Shown here piece after piece: positions 56,753 to 64,000 of a stretch of DNA of 64,000 nt (positions are counted from its first letter, which is position 1; every line of letters starts with the position of its first letter). The stretch is from assembly GCA_963707695.1 (NCBI GenBank), contig CAVPQY010000004.1, positions 1,116,001 through 1,180,000 of the forward strand. Direction: 5' to 3'. Source of the DNA: JAOPZW01 sp963707695 (GTDB taxonomy: Bacteria > Actinomycetota > Thermoleophilia > Solirubrobacterales > Solirubrobacteraceae). A program made the position numbers and the translations under genes. The notes beneath the pieces are model-generated. The model was not told the DNA's origin. It was given only the letters and a program-made list of their open reading frames with translations, and ran no database searches.

Positions 56753-57792
56753 CCCGCCGCCCCGCCCTCCACGCTGTCGTCGTCGCCCTGCTCGCGACGC
56801 TCGCGCTCGCCGCCTGCGGCGAGAAGCACGAGTCGACCGCGCCGCCGCGGACGGAGCCGCTGACGCTCGTCCTGGACTTCTTCCCCAACGCCGACCACGC
56901 GGGGATCTACGCGGCGCAGGCGCGCGGCCTGTTCCGCCGCCAGGGCCTCGACGTCCGGATCGTCACGCCGTCGGACCCGGCGGCGCCGCTCAAGCTCGTC
57001 CAGGCCGGTCGCGCCGACCTGGCCATCTCCTACGAGCCCGAGCTGCTCCTGGCCCGCGACAAGGGCGCGGACGTCGTCTCGGTGGCCGCCCTCGTCCAGC
57101 GCCCGCTGACCTCGATCATGTCCGTCGGCAAGGACGGGCTCACGCGCCCGGCGCAGCTGCGTGGCAAGCGCGTGGGAACGGCGGGCATCCCGTACCAGTC
57201 GGCCTACCTGCGGACGATCGCGAAGGGGGCCGGCGTCGACCCGTCCACGATCCGCGAGACGAACGTCGGCTTCAACCTCGTGCCCGCCATGCTCACGCGC
57301 AAGGTCGACGCGACCCTCGGCGCGTTCTGGAACTACGAGGGCGTCCAGCTCCAGCGCGCGGGCAAGCGCCCGCACATCATCCGGGTCGACCAGGCGGGGG
57401 TCCCGACGTACAGCGAGCTCGTGCTCGCCGCGCGCGGCGCCTCGCTGCACGAGGGCGGCGCGCGCATCCGCCGCTTCCTCCTCGCCCTCGCCGAGGCCCA
57501 CCAGCTCCTGCGCCGCGACCCCGCGGCGGGCGTCGACCCGCTCGTGAAGGCCAACCCCGACCTGGATCGCGGGCTCCAGCTCGCGTCGGTGCGCGCCACG
57601 CTGCCGGCCTTCTTCCCCGCCGACCGCACCCGCCCCTGGGGCTGGATGGACTTCGGGGCCTGGGCGACGTTCGGGCGCTGGATGCAGGACCAGGGGCTGC
57701 TCAAGCAGCCGCCGGCGACCGCCCGGGCGCTGACGACGGAGTTCCTGCCCGGCGAGGGGCTCCAGCCGCAGGACGCCGCGCCGGGGGCCTGA
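56749..57792 (+). CDS. thiY: Thiamine-pyrimidine precursor-binding lipoprotein (ThiY/NMT1-like)
   Basis: 347 aa. Lipoprotein signal with lipobox LAAC. The NMT1/THI5-like fold begins LTLVLDFFPNADHAGIYAAQ and AKGLFRRQGLDV-like text (here ARGLFRRQGLDVRIV), then ADLAISYEPELLLARDKGAD, ALVQRPLTSIMSV, KRVGTAGIPYQSAYLRTI and ATLGAFWNYEGVQLQ. These match ThiY proteins that bind N-formyl-4-amino-5-aminomethyl-2-methylpyrimidine. With the TPP switch, ATPase and permease it forms a complete importer. The tail overlaps the convergent glycosylase gene by ~92 nt. Confidence 0.92.
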   Translation: MTRRPALHAVVVALLATLALAACGEKHESTAPPRTEPLTLVLDFFPNADHAGIYAAQARGLFRRQGLDVRIVTPSDPAAPLKLVQAGRADLAISYEPELLLARDKGADVVSVAALVQRPLTSIMSVGKDGLTRPAQLRGKRVGTAGIPYQSAYLRTIAKGAGVDPSTIRETNVGFNLVPAMLTRKVDATLGAFWNYEGVQLQRAGKRPHIIRVDQAGVPTYSELVLAARGASLHEGGARIRRFLLALAEAHQLLRRDPAAGVDPLVKANPDLDRGLQLASVRATLPAFFPADRTRPWGWMDFGAWATFGRWMQDQGLLKQPPATARALTTEFLPGEGLQPQDAAPGA

Positions 57793-58649
57793 GCGGGCCC
57801 AGGCCGAGCGCGTGGGCGGCGGCGAGCGCCGCCCACCGGCCGTAGGGCGCGAACAGCGTGCGGACCTCGTCCTCGGTCGCCTTCGCCCGGGGGTCGCCGG
57901 TCAGCAGGCGACCGACGAGGCGCAGGTAGCCGACGTCGGCGGCCGGGAGCTGGTCGTAGCGCCCCTGCCCGTGGAGGGCGAGCATCTCGACGGTCCAGGC
58001 GCCGATGCCCGGGATCGCCCGCAGCCGCCGCCAGGCCGCCTCGTGGTCGCGGGCGCGGAGGTCGATCCGCCCCGCCGCCACCTCGCGCGCGACCCGTCGC
58101 AGCGCCAGGGCGCGGCCGTGCGACAGGCCGCAGGCCTCGAGCTCGGCCGGCGCCACCCCGGCGAGGACGTCCGCGGCGGGGACGTCGCGCAGCCCCGTCT
58201 GCGGGCACCGCCGGCCCCACCGGCGGACGATCCGGCGCTCGATGGCGGCCGCGCGCCCGTACTCGATGAGCTGCTCGCAGACCGCCCAGGCGAGCGCCTC
58301 GAAGGGCTCGGGCCGCCGGCGGACCCGCAGGTGCGGGCGGGCGCGCACGGAGCGGCCGATGAGCGGGTCGTCGCGGAAGCGCGTCGCAGAACTCGCGCAG
58401 GTCGTCGTCGACGCCGAGCGCGAAGCGCGTGCGCCGCAGCGCCTCCTCGCAGGCCGCCCGGTCCGGGCCCCAGGCGCCGAGCACGACCCGGTCGCGGGAC
58501 GGCTGGGCGACGCGGGTGACGACCGCGGCCACGCCCACGTGCACCAGGCGCTCCTGCACGCCGCCGCGCCGCCGCCCCACGCCGTCGGGGCACACGGCCG
58601 GCAGGCGGTAGGGCCACTGGGGGCGGACGTCGGCACGGACCTCGACCAT
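57701..58649 (-). CDS. DNA-3-methyladenine glycosylase, AlkA-type HhH-GPD (apparent frameshift)
   Basis: About 315 aa when one extra base near 58386 is skipped. N-terminal AlkA-like part (VEVRADVRPQWPYRLPAVCP, RVVLGAWGPDRAACEEALRR, DDDLREF), then after the frame change FRDDPLIGRSVRARPHLRVR and FEALAWAVCEQLIEYGRAAA. The helix-hairpin-helix is LRAIPGIGAWTVEMLALHGQ with the catalytic Asp region PAADVGYLRL. It excises alkylated bases in DNA repair. ATG 58649 lies 11 nt after TAGAGT (58661-58666). The C-terminal ~30 residues overlap thiY on the other strand, so the true end may be earlier if the frame is otherwise wrong. Confidence 0.8.
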
Positions 58650-58660
58650 GGGGGCGCGGC

Positions 58661-58666
58661 ACTCTA
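58661..58666 (-). promoter_or_regulatory. -10 of the glycosylase gene
   Basis: TAGAGT on the minus strand, 11 nt before ATG 58649. Confidence 0.4.
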
Positions 58667-58779
58667 CGTCCGCCCGCGGCGGAGCGCACGCGCCAGGGCC
58701 GAGGGCTGCCCGCAAGGAGCGGAGATCGCCCGCCGGGCGCCGCGCGAACGACGGCGAGGCGTCCGTCGGTCGCGCGGGG

Positions 58780-59079
58780 CTAGTCGCGGGGCGCGAGGAC
58801 GTGGACGTCGACGAGGAACGAGCGCGTGGCGACGACCTGGCCGAGGCCGCGCGCCTGCCGGCGCCGCCGGCGCAGCCCGCCGCGGCGGGCCACCCGCGCG
58901 ACCGCGATCGTCGCCGCGCCGGCGACGAACGTGGTGGCGGCGACCGCGGCCGCCTGGCGGACGACCGGCGCCGGGGGCGCGGCCGCCCGGGCCAGGGCCG
59001 GGACCGGCGAGGGCTTCCCGACGGGGACGGCGTCGACGACCTCCGGCTCGGAGGCCGGCTGCGGCTGGGCGGCTGACAT
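58780..59079 (-). CDS. Small membrane-associated basic protein, hypothetical
   Basis: 99 aa. An N-terminal Pro/Glu/Val-rich stretch, then one hydrophobic helix (AAAVAATTFVAGAATIAVAR), an Arg-rich stop-transfer segment (RRGGLRRRRRQ) and a C-terminal strand-like piece VVATRSFLVDVHVLAPRD. No named family recognised. ATG 59079 lies 8 nt after TAGCAT (59088-59093), indicating leaderless expression. The 113 bp between its stop and the glycosylase -10 show nothing further. Confidence 0.6.
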   Translation of the reverse strand: MSAAQPQPASEPEVVDAVPVGKPSPVPALARAAAPPAPVVRQAAAVAATTFVAGAATIAVARVARRGGLRRRRRQARGLGQVVATRSFLVDVHVLAPRD

Positions 59080-59087
59080 CCGCGCCG

Positions 59088-59093
59088 ATGCTA
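59088..59093 (-). promoter_or_regulatory. -10 of the 99-aa protein gene
   Basis: TAGCAT on the minus strand, 8 nt before ATG 59079. Confidence 0.45.
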
Positions 59094-59123
59094 GCGGCCC
59101 GGCGGGCGGTCGCGCCGGGCGCG

Positions 59124-60263
59124 TCAGCCGGGTGGCGCGAGCTCGCGCTCGAACATCCGGTAGCGCTTGACGACGCGGCCGCCCATCGCCTCCATGCCGC
59201 GGTTCATGCCCCGGTTGGTCTCCAGGATCCAGCCCATCTCGCCCCACTTGATGCGCTCGCGGCTCGCGGTGTCGAAGTGCTCGACGTAGAGCGCCGCGGC
59301 GGCGCCCGTGTGCTGGTAGGCGGGCTTCACGCCCAGGAAGCCGACGCGGCAGCGGTCGATCGTCCGGCGCCGGCGCAGGAAGTGCACCCAGCCGAAGGGC
59401 AGCAGCCGGCCGCGCATCCGGCGCAGCACCTGGTTGATGTCGGGGATCGTGATGGCGACGGCCACCGCCTCGCCCGTGTCCTCGCGCTCGGCGACCATGA
59501 ACCAGGCCGGGTCGAAGACGAGCCGCATCTCCTGGGTGTAGGCGTCGAGGTCGTCCTCCGTGTACGGCACGAAGTCCCAGTTGCGCTTCCAGGCCTCGTT
59601 GTAGATCTCGCCGAAGGCCTCCATGTCGCGGCGCAGGGAGCGCTGCGACATGCGGCGGATGCGGATGCCGTGCTCGCTGCGCACCTTCCCGGCGAGGTCG
59701 AAGATGATCGGCAGGATCTTCGCCCGGTCGCTGATGACGAGCTCGTACATGAGCAGGTCCATCGCCTTGGTCAGGCCGGCGCGCTCGCACAGCCGCGCGT
59801 AGTGGGGCGGGTGCCACGGCTGGCGGACCAGGGGCTCGCGGTCGAAGCCCTCGACGAGCACGCCGCTCTCGTCGTTCATCGTGAAGTCCATCGGGCCGAC
59901 CATCCGGTCGCGCCCGCGCGCCCGCAGCCAGTCCTCCGCGGCGGCCAGCAGCGCGTCGAGGACGTCGGGGTCCTCCTCGAGCTCGAGGAAGCCGAACATG
60001 CCCCACGCGTTGTCGTGGACCTCGTTGAAGCGGTGGTCGACCTGGGCGCTGATGCGGCCCACCACGCGCCCGTCGCGGCGCGCCAGGAAGAGCTCGGCCT
60101 CGCCGCGCTTGAAGAACGCGTTGAAGCGCGGCGAGAGGAACAGGTGGCGCTCCAGGCGCAGCGGGGGGATCCACTGGGGCGAGCTAGAGTGCAGCCGGAA
60201 CGGGAGCTCCACGAACTCCTTCCGGTCCCGTCGGGAGCGGACGGGGCGCACATCGACGGCCAC
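59124..60263 (-). CDS. GNAT-like N-acyltransferase family protein
   Basis: 379 aa. Two GNAT-like halves. The N-terminal half: FVELPFRLHSSSPQWIPPLR, FFKRGEAELFLARRDGRVVG, RISAQVDHRFN, MFGFLELEEDP and VGPMDFTMNDESGVLVEGFD. The C-terminal half: EIYNEAWKRNWDFVPYTEDD, AVAVAITIPDINQVL, GFLGVKPAYQHTGAAAAL and WILETNRGMNRGMEAMGGRV. Such large GNAT-like proteins occur beside alpha-oxoamine synthases, and from memory the bacterial ceramide synthase is of GNAT type. GTG 60263 is 8 nt after TAGGGT (60272-60277). It is divergent to the alpha-oxoamine synthase, with only 15 bp between starts. Confidence 0.75.
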   Translation of the reverse strand: MAVDVRPVRSRRDRKEFVELPFRLHSSSPQWIPPLRLERHLFLSPRFNAFFKRGEAELFLARRDGRVVGRISAQVDHRFNEVHDNAWGMFGFLELEEDPDVLDALLAAAEDWLRARGRDRMVGPMDFTMNDESGVLVEGFDREPLVRQPWHPPHYARLCERAGLTKAMDLLMYELVISDRAKILPIIFDLAGKVRSEHGIRIRRMSQRSLRRDMEAFGEIYNEAWKRNWDFVPYTEDDLDAYTQEMRLVFDPAWFMVAEREDTGEAVAVAITIPDINQVLRRMRGRLLPFGWVHFLRRRRTIDRCRVGFLGVKPAYQHTGAAAALYVEHFDTASRERIKWGEMGWILETNRGMNRGMEAMGGRVVKRYRMFERELAPPG

Positions 60264-60271
60264 GGCGGCGG

Positions 60272-60277
60272 ACCCTA
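60272..60277 (-). promoter_or_regulatory. -10 of the GNAT-like gene
   Basis: TAGGGT on the minus strand, 8 nt before GTG 60263, immediately beside the start codon of the divergent gene. A plus-strand TAGAGT (60185-60190), inside the GNAT-like gene, could drive the synthase with a long leader. Confidence 0.45.
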
Positions 60278-60278
60278 C

Positions 60279-61559
60279 ATGCCCAGCACCTCGATCGACG
60301 TCTTCGCCAAGGTCCGCGGCCACGAGCGTGCCGAGCAGCTCCGCGCGGCCCGGGACGCCGACCTCCTGCCCTACTTCCGGACGCTCGAGGGGCCGGCGCT
60401 GCCCGTCGTGGAGATGGAGGGCGCCGAGCGCATCATGCTCGGCTCGAACAACTACCTCGGGCTGACCGACGACCCACGCGTCGTGCAGGGCGCCCGCGAC
60501 GCCCTCGAGGCGTACGGCACCGGCCTGACCGGCTCGCGCCTGCTCAACGGGACGACCGCGCTGCACGAGCAGCTCGAGCGCGAGATCGCCGAGTGGATGG
60601 GCACCGAGGACGCGATCGTCTTCACGACCGGCCACCAGGCCAACGTCGGGACGCTCGGGACGCTCCTCGTCCCCGGCGACACCGTCATCGCGGACTCGGG
60701 CGACCACGCCTCGATCCTCGACGGCTGCCTGCTCTCGCGAGCGAAGCTGCGCCCCTTCCGCCACAACCGGCTCGACAAGCTCGAGAAGGCGCTCGACCGC
60801 GCGGCCGGCGACGGCGGCGGCGTCCTGGTCGTCGTCGACGGGGTGTTCTCGATGGAGGGCGACGTCGCCCCGCTCGTCGAGATCACCGAGCTGTGCGCGG
60901 CCCACGGCGCGCGCCTCATGGTCGACGAGGCCCACGGGGCCGGCGTGCTGGGCGCGCGCGGCGCGGGCACGAGCGAGCTGCTCGGCGTGGAGGACCGCGT
61001 CGACCTGCGGATGGGGACGTTCTCGAAGAGCCTGGCCTCGTGCGGCGGCTTCGTCGCCGGGCCGGCCGAGGTCGTCGAGTTCCTGCGGATCCAGTCGCGG
61101 GCCTTCCTCTTCACCGCCTCCGGCGTCCCGGCCGCGATCGGCGCGGCCCTCGCGGCGCTGCGCGTCGTGCGCTCGGCCGACGGCCCCCCGCTGCTGGCCG
61201 CCGTGCTCGAGAACGCGCGCTACCTGCGCGACGGGCTCCAGGAGCGCGGGTTCGCGGTCGTGCAGCCGCAGCGGGTGACCGGGCTCGACCCCGGCTCGGA
61301 CATCGTGACGCCCATCGTGCCGGTCCTCGTGGGCGACGACTGGCGCGCGGCGCTGCTGTGGCGGGCGCTGTACGACGCCGGCGTGTTCGTCAACACGGCG
61401 CTGCACCCGGCCGTGCCGCCGGGCGGCGCGCTGCTGCGCACCTCGGTCATGGCCACCCACGACCGCGCGACGCTCGACCGCGCCCTCGACGCCTTCAGCG
61501 CCGTCAAGGCGGCGTTCGAGGCCGAGCACGGGCCGCTGCCGCACCACCCGCTGCCCTGA
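60279..61559 (+). CDS. Alpha-oxoamine synthase (serine palmitoyltransferase / KBL / BioF family)
   Basis: 426 aa PLP enzyme. GSNNYLGLTDDPRV, GTGLTGSRLLNGTTALHEQL, FTTGHQANVGTLGTLL, DGVFSMEGDVAPL, VDEAHGAGVLG (Asp and His over the PLP ring), and the PLP Lys in GTFSKSLASCGGF. It condenses an amino acid with an acyl-CoA, releasing CO2. The longer N-terminus (~40 residues before the core, VFAKVRGHERAEQLRAARDA) and the absence of any biotin genes argue against BioF and favour an SPT-like or related lipid role. Divergent from the GNAT-like acyltransferase. Confidence 0.85.
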   Translation: MPSTSIDVFAKVRGHERAEQLRAARDADLLPYFRTLEGPALPVVEMEGAERIMLGSNNYLGLTDDPRVVQGARDALEAYGTGLTGSRLLNGTTALHEQLEREIAEWMGTEDAIVFTTGHQANVGTLGTLLVPGDTVIADSGDHASILDGCLLSRAKLRPFRHNRLDKLEKALDRAAGDGGGVLVVVDGVFSMEGDVAPLVEITELCAAHGARLMVDEAHGAGVLGARGAGTSELLGVEDRVDLRMGTFSKSLASCGGFVAGPAEVVEFLRIQSRAFLFTASGVPAAIGAALAALRVVRSADGPPLLAAVLENARYLRDGLQERGFAVVQPQRVTGLDPGSDIVTPIVPVLVGDDWRAALLWRALYDAGVFVNTALHPAVPPGGALLRTSVMATHDRATLDRALDAFSAVKAAFEAEHGPLPHHPLP

Positions 61560-61857
61560 GGCCGCCCTCAGTGCTCCGACTTGCGGCGCAGCGGCGCTCC
61601 GAGGCGTCGGCACGAATCAGGCGCTCTTTGCGGGTGAGCTTCCTCACCCGCCGTTGACCGAACCTGCGGCGCTGAATTAGCTTCGCCCTCGCGTCGGGGG
61701 TGGCGCACCGGGGAGAGGGTCGGGTCGGCGGGACTCCATCGGGAGTGGAGCTCGCGCGGTCACCGCCTCTCGGAGGACCGCGGTTGGCCCCCACGCCGGC
61801 ACGACCACCACGGAGAGATGACGCCGCGCCGATGCCGTGCGGCCAGGGAGAGGAACG
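61560..61857 (+). promoter_or_regulatory. 298-bp intergenic region: terminator, promoter and long leader of the IHF-like gene
   Basis: A 9-bp hairpin GCGGGTGAG/CTCACCCGC with loop CTTC (61630-61651) probably ends the synthase transcript. TTGACC (61654-61659) with TTAGCT/TAGCTT (61677-61683) after 17-18 nt is a conventional promoter. It would produce a ~170-nt leader that contains a hairpin CGCGGTC/GACCGCG (61755-61782). No open frame of note. Confidence 0.5.
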
Positions 61858-62253
61858 ATGAGCGCAGAAGCGAGGATGTCCCCGGGGCCGCAGCACCTGC
61901 AGGCCCTCCAGCGCGCCAACGCCGTCCGGCTGGCCCGAGCCGAGCTGAAGCGGCGCGTCAGCCTCGGCGAGATCGGCGCGGCCGACGTCGTGGAGGACCC
62001 GCCGTGGGAGGCGGGGTCGATGACCGTCTCGGATCTGCTGACGAGCCAGCACCGGTGGGGGCACACCAGGTGCCGGCGGCTCCTGCACGCCGTGCCGCTG
62101 TCGGAGAACAAGACGATCGGCTCGATGACCGATCGCCAGCGCCGCGCGCTCGCCGCGCTCCTGCGCGAGGCCGGCGCCGCCCAGTCGCAGGCCGGCGTCC
62201 CCGAGGACGAGCCCGCGCCCGCGCTGGCGCGCGCCCTCGTCGCCGTCGGCTAG
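61858..62253 (+). CDS. Actinobacterial integration host factor-like DNA-binding protein
   Basis: 131 aa. The core resembles mIHF/sIHF: LQRANAVRLARAELKRRVSL (long N-terminal helix), EIGAADVVEDPPWEAGSMTV, SDLLTSQHRWGHTRCRRLLH (helix-two-turn-helix DNA-binding part, with GHTRCRRLL in the place of GKVKAQEIM) and IGSMTDRQRRALAALL. mIHF is a nucleoid protein found only in actinobacteria. This version has a slightly longer insert and an acidic C-terminal tail. ATG 61858 has GGGAGAGGA upstream, so the start is normal rather than leaderless. Possibly a nucleoid-associated protein with its own regulated leader. Confidence 0.85.
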   Translation: MSAEARMSPGPQHLQALQRANAVRLARAELKRRVSLGEIGAADVVEDPPWEAGSMTVSDLLTSQHRWGHTRCRRLLHAVPLSENKTIGSMTDRQRRALAALLREAGAAQSQAGVPEDEPAPALARALVAVG

Positions 62254-62267
62254 GCGCCCACCGGGAG

Positions 62268-62308
62268 GGCGGTCGGCCGGCCGCCGCTACGCCGGCCGGC
62301 CGACCGCC
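62268..62308. terminator. Bidirectional terminator between IHF-like and VOC genes
   Basis: A 16-bp perfect stem (62268-62283 / 62293-62308) with a 9-nt loop between convergent genes. One arm lies within the last codons of the VOC gene. Confidence 0.7.
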
Positions 62309-62709
62309 ACCTCGACGATGTGGCCGTCAGGGTCGCGGACGTACACCGATCGCAGACCGCCACGGTCGAAGACGTCGGTGCAGGGCACGTCCCGCGAGCG
62401 CAGGTAGTCCCGCCAGGCGACGAGCTCCTCGTCGGAGGCGACGGCGAACGCGAAGTGATGGGTCGCGCCCCGGCCGGTCCGGGCGTCCTCCATCCCCGGG
62501 TACTCCAGGAACGACACGAGGGTCCCCGGGCTGCCCTCGGCGTCGCCGAACCAGAAGTGCCGCGCAGAGGGGTCGTCGTCGTTGACGCCCTCGCGCACGA
62601 GCGCCAACCCGAGCAGGTCGCGGTAGAAGGCGGTCGTGCGATCCAGGTCGGCGCAGATCGCCGTCACGTGGTGCAGGCCGAGCAGGCGCATCCGGCGCGG
62701 GTCGCTCAT
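62287..62709 (-). CDS. VOC family (glyoxalase/bleomycin resistance/dioxygenase-like) protein
   Basis: 140 aa, two beta-alpha-beta-beta-beta modules. GLHHVTAICADLDRTTAFYR with the first metal His, LVSFLEYPG, THHFAFAVASDEELVAWRDY with the second His, and SVYVRDPDGHIVEVAV with the final Glu. These match the ring-cleavage/glyoxalase-like branch, metal-dependent. ATG 62709 lies 9 nt after TAGGAT (62719-62724). Substrate unknown; it could be a detoxification or aromatic-ring enzyme. Confidence 0.85.
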   Translation of the reverse strand: MSDPRRMRLLGLHHVTAICADLDRTTAFYRDLLGLALVREGVNDDDPSARHFWFGDAEGSPGTLVSFLEYPGMEDARTGRGATHHFAFAVASDEELVAWRDYLRSRDVPCTDVFDRGGLRSVYVRDPDGHIVEVAVGRPA

Positions 62710-62718
62710 CGACGAGGC

Positions 62719-62724
62719 ATCCTA
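62719..62724 (-). promoter_or_regulatory. -10 of the VOC gene
   Basis: TAGGAT on the minus strand, 9 nt before ATG 62709. Confidence 0.45.
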
Positions 62725-62730
62725 GGGCGG

Positions 62731-63248
62731 CTAGGCGCGGAACCCGAAGCCGCCCGACCGCCGCCGGAACAGCGCGCGCAGCGCGGGGAGCGCGCCGGCG
62801 AACAGCGCGGCGACCAGCGCGCCGGCCAGGGGTCGCGGCATCCCGGTCAGCAGCGCGATCGGGACGATGACGGCCAGCGCGCCCGCGAAGGCCAGCAGCG
62901 CCGAGTGCGACCGGTAGCCGGCCAGGTGCTCGCGGAGGGCGACCTCGAGCGAGGCCAGCCCGACGAGCGCGAAGCCGAGCGCGAGCAGGACGCCACGGCG
63001 CCCGCCGCTGCCCAGCGCCCCGAAGCCCAGGCAGACCAGGCCCGCCAGGATGCACAGCTCGGAGAGCGGCACGGGGTACCACGGCGGGCGCGGCGCCTCG
63101 TCCAGGCGCGCGCGGCGCGTGCGCGCGCGCCCGGGCGGCGGCCCACCGCCCGCGCCGCCGGAGGGCGCGGCGGGGGTGGTGGCGGGGGGACGTCGGCGCC
63201 GGCACCACGACCCCACCCACCGCTGCGCTTGCGGCTGCGGCGTCCCAC
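62731..63248 (-). CDS. Four-helix membrane protein with basic/Pro-rich N-terminus (possible frameshift)
   Basis: The C-terminal part (from ~63100 on) is a clear four-helix membrane protein: LCILAGLVCLGFGALG, VLLALGFALVGLASLEVAL, LLAFAGALAVIVPIALLTG and LAGALVAALFAGALPAL. In that frame the earliest start is GTG 63216. Another frame from GTG 63248, just after the upstream stop, begins GRRSRKRSGGWGRGAGADVP, a more natural N-terminus. The two join if one C is missing from the CCCCCC run near 63195. I give the joined span; without it the gene is 62731-63216. Family not named. It follows the LOG-family gene. Confidence 0.55.
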
Positions 63249-63249
63249 C

Positions 63250-63840
63250 TCAGGACCCCGCCCGGTCGATCCACGTCGGCACGGCCACGGGCTCCCAGGC
63301 CGCCATCCGCACCAGGAGGGCCTCGGCGTCGGTGTCGTGCAGCAGCAGCTCGCGGTGCTCGGGGCGCACGAAGCGCTCGGCCACGGCGTGGTCCAGGAAG
63401 GCCCTCAGGTGCCCGAAGTAGCCGTCGACGTCCAGGAGCCCGATCGGCTTGCGGTGCAGCCCGAGCTGTGCCCAGGTGACGGCCTCCATGAGCTCGTCGA
63501 GCGTGCCGGAGCCGCCGGGCAGCGCGACGAACCCGTCCGAGAGCTCCTCCATCAGCGCCTTGCGCTCGTGCATCGACGCGACGACGCGCAGGTCGGACAG
63601 CCCCCGGTGGCCGACCTCGCGGGCCAGGAGCGACGCCGGGATGATCCCGGTCACCTCGCCGCCCGCCGCGAGCGCCGCGTCGGCCAGGGTGCCCATGAGG
63701 CCGACGGCGCCGCCGCCGTAGACCAACCCGATCCCGCGCCGGGCCAGCAGGGTGCCGACCGCGTCGGCGGCGGCCGCGTACGAGCCGCGCGCGCCGGGGC
63801 TCGACGCGCAGAACACGCACACGCGCCGGAGGGGTCCCAT
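63250..63840 (-). CDS. LOG family protein (cytokinin riboside 5'-monophosphate phosphoribohydrolase-like)
   Basis: 196 aa Rossmann-like protein. VCVFCASSPGARGSY, GIGLVYGGGAVGLMGTLADA, MHERKALM, and the family signature LPGGSGTLDELMEAVTWAQL with the catalytic Glu. It hydrolyses nucleoside monophosphates such as AMP (or cytokinin ribotides) to base plus ribose 5-phosphate. ATG 63840 overlaps the stop of the partial gene upstream as TGATG, which decides the start. The membrane-protein gene follows after 1 bp. Confidence 0.9.
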   Translation of the reverse strand: MGPLRRVCVFCASSPGARGSYAAAADAVGTLLARRGIGLVYGGGAVGLMGTLADAALAAGGEVTGIIPASLLAREVGHRGLSDLRVVASMHERKALMEELSDGFVALPGGSGTLDELMEAVTWAQLGLHRKPIGLLDVDGYFGHLRAFLDHAVAERFVRPEHRELLLHDTDAEALLVRMAAWEPVAVPTWIDRAGS

Positions 63841-64000
63841 CACGCGGCCGCCGGCCGCCCGGGTCTCGGGCAGCCGGAGGAGAGCTTGACCTCCCACCAC
63901 CCGGCCAGCACGCCGACGAGCCCGAGGCGCGGGCGGACCTGCCAGACCCCGCAGCCGCCCTCGCCGAGCTCGGCGTTGGCGACCCGGGCGAAGCGGTGGC
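63840..64000 (-). CDS. Partial CDS, hypothetical (C-terminal end)
   Basis: The last ~53 codons of a gene entering from the right edge: HRFARVANAELGEGGCGVWQ, then VRPRLGLVGVLAGWWEVKLS and SGCPRPGRPAAA. Trp-rich and mildly hydrophobic; no family recognised from this piece. Its TGA overlaps the ATG of the LOG gene (TGATG), so they are co-transcribed. Confidence 0.55.
   Translation of the reverse strand, partial: HRFARVANAELGEGGCGVWQVRPRLGLVGVLAGWWEVKLSSGCPRPGRPAAA

Noticed and set aside
60272..60281. Divergent overlapping -10 between the GNAT-like gene and the alpha-oxoamine synthase
   Set aside because: The minus-strand TAGGGT is present, but the plus-strand hexamer would read TACATG and contain the start codon.

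Overview
The window is very GC-rich (by eye well above 70%), gene-dense DNA from an actinobacterium. The gene order SDR / acyltransferase / SCP2 / cyclase / tilS / hpt / ftsH / folP-folB-folK / coaX / dus / greA / lysS / clpC is a familiar actinobacterial chromosomal neighbourhood. The actinobacterial-type IHF-like protein near the right end supports this. Several otherwise unfamiliar proteins feel typical of Thermoleophilia (Solirubrobacterales-like); that placement is inference from memory, not a search. No rRNA, tRNA, CRISPR array, prophage or insertion sequence was found. The window looks like core chromosome, not an island.

Layout. 1-214: end of a fasciclin-domain protein. 211-1954 (minus): cNMP-binding protein, CDGSH Fe-S protein and a PLP C-S enzyme, with start and stop codons overlapping. 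2057-8732 (minus): clpC, lysS, greA, dus, coaX. 8760-13106: GST-like protein, an alpha/beta hydrolase with a large palindromic operator, and the folate operon folP-folB-thioesterase-folK. 13194-16603 (plus): two membrane-type GTPases. 16769-24435 (minus): ftsH, hpt, tilS, an HTH-cyclase fusion, an SCP2 protein, an acyltransferase, an SDR and a coiled-coil protein. 24460-31664: nucleoside phosphorylase, a large multidomain peptidoglycan hydrolase, an aminotransferase and a sirtuin. 31649-36406: fatty-acid oxidation (a dehydrogenase-hydratase fusion and an acyl-CoA dehydrogenase under a TetR-type palindrome) plus PadR/SRPBCC. 36662-52915: TerC, a Ca/H exchanger, secreted proteins, a GET3/ArsA ATPase, an MFS transporter, small hydrolases, an EVE protein and a MoxR/CoxE pair. 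53160-55056: fluoride riboswitch, two CrcB/Fluc subunits and a triple-DUF190 protein. 55100-57792: TPP riboswitch and a thiamine-precursor ABC importer. 57701-64000: AlkA-type glycosylase, a divergent GNAT-like / alpha-oxoamine synthase pair, IHF-like protein, VOC protein, membrane protein, LOG-family protein and a partial gene.

Expression signals are unusually legible. At least 23 genes have a TAnnnT hexamer (mostly TAGnnT) 6-11 nt upstream of a start codon with no Shine-Dalgarno, the pattern of leaderless transcription. Three divergent gene pairs use a 10-bp element AnnnTAnnnT in which -10 boxes on opposite strands share the central TA. In at least three places the TAG stop of one gene forms the first half of the next gene's -10. 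Within operons, genes are joined by GTGA, ATGA or TGATG overlaps. Four convergent pairs share a CTAG tetramer holding both stop codons.

Four (possibly five) otherwise intact genes carry apparent single-base frameshifts, at about 27311, 56240, 56440 and 58386, with a weaker case near 63195. These may be sequence errors or real decay. The most interesting items for follow-up are the overlapping promoter architecture, a possible leader-peptide/hairpin switch before clpC, the fluoride locus with triplicated DUF190, and the divergent lipid-type enzyme pair at 59124-61559.
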